Shown: positions 16,630 to 17,970 of the stretch, piece by piece
How positions within the stretch are numbered: position 1 is the first letter of the stretch
How the letters are laid out: the number at the start of each line of letters is the position of its first letter
Source of the DNA: Azonexus sp.
GTDB taxonomy: Bacteria; Pseudomonadota; Gammaproteobacteria; Burkholderiales; Rhodocyclaceae
Direction: 5' to 3'
Length of the DNA: 17,970 nucleotides
NCBI GenBank assembly: GCA_023150195.1
Contig: JAKLLI010000005.1
Coordinates: 1 to 17,970 of the forward strand
Position numbers and translations under genes: made by a program
The notes under the pieces: model-generated
Database searches by the model: none
Told to the model about the DNA's origin: nothing
What the model saw: only the letters and a program-made list of their open reading frames with translations

Positions 16630-17642
16630 TTGCCCATCAAGGGCCAGCGCGGCTGTACTGAAAATGCACCCGCCGGTTTCGACGGCGTACCGGCCTGCAG
16701 GCGCAGACAGCCGGCCAGCGCGATCATCGCCCCGTTGTCGGTACAGAATTCCAGTTCCGGGTAGTACACCTGAAAACGCTTACGTTTTGCCTCGGCATCC
16801 AGCGTTGACCGCAGCTGCTTGTTGGCCCCCACGCCCCCGGCGACCACCAACTGCTTGAGGCCGGTCTGCTTCATTGCTTTCAGCGATTTTTTGACCAGCA
16901 CCTCGACGATGGCTTCCTGAAAAGCGCGTGCCGCATCGGCCTTGAAAGCCTCTGCCAAGGGGGGCGGCTGTTCACGAACAAGCGTCAGCACGGCAGTTTT
17001 CAGGCCGGAAAAACTGAAATTCAGATCGGCGGAATGCAGCATCGGGCGCGGCAGGGTGTACTTTTCTGGATCGCCCTGTTCCGCCAGCCTGGAGAGCAGC
17101 GCCCCGCCCGGGTAAGGCAGCCCAAGCAATTTGGCACTCTTGTCAAAAGCCTCGCCGGCCGCATCATCCAGCGTTTCGCCAAGCAATTCGTACTCGCCAA
17201 CCCCGGTGACTTTCATCAATTGCGTATGGCCACCGGAGACCAGCAGCGCCACAAAAGGAAAGCTTGGCGGCGTGCGTGACAACAAGGGCGACAACAGATG
17301 CCCTTCCAGATGATGCACGGGAATCGTCGGCTTGTTGATGGCCAGCGCCAGCGCCTCGGCAAAAGCACAGCCGACGAGCAAGGCACCGGAAAGCCCCGGG
17401 CCGCGCGTGTAGGCAACGGCATCGACATCGTTCAGCGATTTTCCCGCCTGCGCCAGTGTCGACCGCAACAGGGGGACGACACGCCGGATATGGTCCCGCG
17501 AGGCCAGCTCGGGCACCACGCCACCGTACTCGGCGTGCATCGCCACCTGCGAGTGCAAGGCGTGCGACAGCAGGCCCAACGCACTATCGTAGAGCGCAAT
17601 ACCCGTTTCGTCGCAGGAGGATTCAATACCGAGGATCAACAT
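16605..17642 (-). CDS. tsaD: tRNA N6-adenosine threonylcarbamoyltransferase TsaD
   Basis: It transfers threonylcarbamoyl to A37 of ANN-decoding tRNAs, working with TsaB and TsaE. The product is 345 aa from ATG 17642 ([14 protein letters not shown]), the family start; the longer open frame to 17720 would cover the rpsU promoter and adds residues unlike the family. The metal-binding motif HLEGH (111-115) has His111 and His115 in the same positions as in E. coli. VSGGHTQL, the AGGVGAN segment and [10 protein letters not shown] are also present. It is divergent from rpsU, the usual neighbour. Its 3' end converges on the katA-side small ORF and overlaps it by 25 bases. Confidence 0.97.
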   Translation of the reverse strand: MLILGIESSCDETGIALYDSALGLLSHALHSQVAMHAEYGGVVPELASRDHIRRVVPLLRSTLAQAGKSLNDVDAVAYTRGPGLSGALLVGCAFAEALALAINKPTIPVHHLEGHLLSPLLSRTPPSFPFVALLVSGGHTQLMKVTGVGEYELLGETLDDAAGEAFDKSAKLLGLPYPGGALLSRLAEQGDPEKYTLPRPMLHSADLNFSFSGLKTAVLTLVREQPPPLAEAFKADAARAFQEAIVEVLVKKSLKAMKQTGLKQLVVAGGVGANKQLRSTLDAEAKRKRFQVYYPELEFCTDNGAMIALAGCLRLQAGTPSKPAGAFSVQPRWPLMGNQQPAGQQ

Positions 17643-17650
17643 CGGCGCGC

Positions 17651-17659
17651 ATTTTATCA
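17651..17659 (-). promoter_or_regulatory. tsaD extended -10 candidate
   Basis: The minus strand reads TGATAAAAT, an extended -10 (TG, one base, TAAAAT), only eight bases before the tsaD ATG. If used, the transcript would be nearly leaderless. No -35 is seen and none is strictly needed with an extended -10. Confidence 0.35.
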
Positions 17660-17660
17660 C

Positions 17661-17690
17661 TTGAGCGGGAAAGGTTTTTTGCAATATACT
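17661..17690 (+). promoter_or_regulatory. rpsU promoter
   Basis: TTGAGC (17661-17666) and TATACT (17685-17690) are separated by 18 bases, a good sigma-70-type pair. Transcription from here would give a leader of about 85 bases before rpsU. The leader begins near a hairpin, CCGCG-ATAG-CGCGG (17701-17714), and ends with GGAAGGGGG before the ATG. The promoter overlaps or abuts the divergent tsaD promoter. Confidence 0.65.
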
Positions 17691-17781
17691 GCTTGGCTTT
17701 CCGCGATAGCGCGGACACAAATTTTGCGCGCACTGCCGAATACTTGACCTGGCAGGCGCCTAACGGAAGGGGGTGATTTAT

Positions 17782-17970
17782 ATGCCGAACATTCGTGTCA
17801 AGGAAAACGAGCCGTTCGAGGTGGCCATCCGCCGCTTCAAGCGTACTGTCGAAAAGACGGGTCTCCTGACCGAGCTGCGCGCCCGTGAGTTTTACGAAAA
17901 GCCCACCGCCGAGCGCAAGCGCAAGGCTGCTGCTGCCGTTAAACGTCAACACAAGCGCCTCCGTAGCCTG
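17782..17970 (+). CDS. rpsU: 30S ribosomal protein S21 (3' end cut by window)
   Basis: S21 is a small basic protein of the 30S subunit needed for efficient initiation. The 63 codons seen begin [20 protein letters not shown] and run to [10 protein letters not shown] without a stop; the family is about 70 aa, so only the last few residues are missing. The strong AAGGGGG (17767-17773) precedes ATG 17782. Divergent from tsaD, as in most proteobacteria, where yqeY or dnaG often follows. Confidence 0.96.
   Translation, partial: MPNIRVKENEPFEVAIRRFKRTVEKTGLLTELRAREFYEKPTAERKRKAAAAVKRQHKRLRSL

Overview
The window is a GC-rich, gene-dense piece of a bacterial chromosome. Its gene order and protein sequences suggest a betaproteobacterium, most likely a member of the Rhodocyclales (Dechloromonas/Azonexus-like). 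That placement is inferred from the leuS-lptE-holA-proA order, the ogt-xerD pair, the folB/plsY...tsaD/rpsU neighbourhood and the style of the proteins; no database was consulted. Most genes are housekeeping. I see no transposase, prophage, CRISPR array, tRNA or rRNA.

Left part (1-5207): a 116-aa conserved-type protein of unknown function, a structured intergenic region, then leuS-lptE-holA as a tight operon (leucyl-tRNA synthetase, LPS-assembly lipoprotein, DNA polymerase III delta). It meets a convergent gene for an 82-aa six-cysteine protein. Middle part (5288-12263, all plus strand): proA (proline synthesis), a bacteriohemerythrin, glutaryl-CoA dehydrogenase, ogt and xerD (overlapping, xerD from a TTG start), a 377-aa protein with a degenerate receiver domain, ybaK (mis-aminoacylated tRNA editing) and a ZIP-family metal transporter.

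Right part (12283-17970): tyrS and folB on the minus strand with a clear tyrS terminator. plsY is divergent from folB. Then comes a catalase module (30-aa leader ORF, katA, 50-aa cysteine-rich ORF). tsaD lies on the minus strand, divergent from rpsU, which is cut by the window end. In enterobacteria folB/plsY and tsaD/rpsU also flank a slot with variable content (ttd genes in E. coli); here the catalase module occupies it.

The strongest signal not explained by genes is a DNA-level word, GTCGACCGCA or its complement TGCGGTCGAC. It is present eight times in 18 kb, in three different reading frames within genes. In intergenic DNA it often forms the palindrome CGGTCGACCG, twice placed right at a start codon. 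Other items worth checking are the pseudo-receiver protein, three very small or cysteine-rich proteins, two mutually exclusive hairpins after katA, and an AT-rich repeat/palindrome before the ZIP gene.
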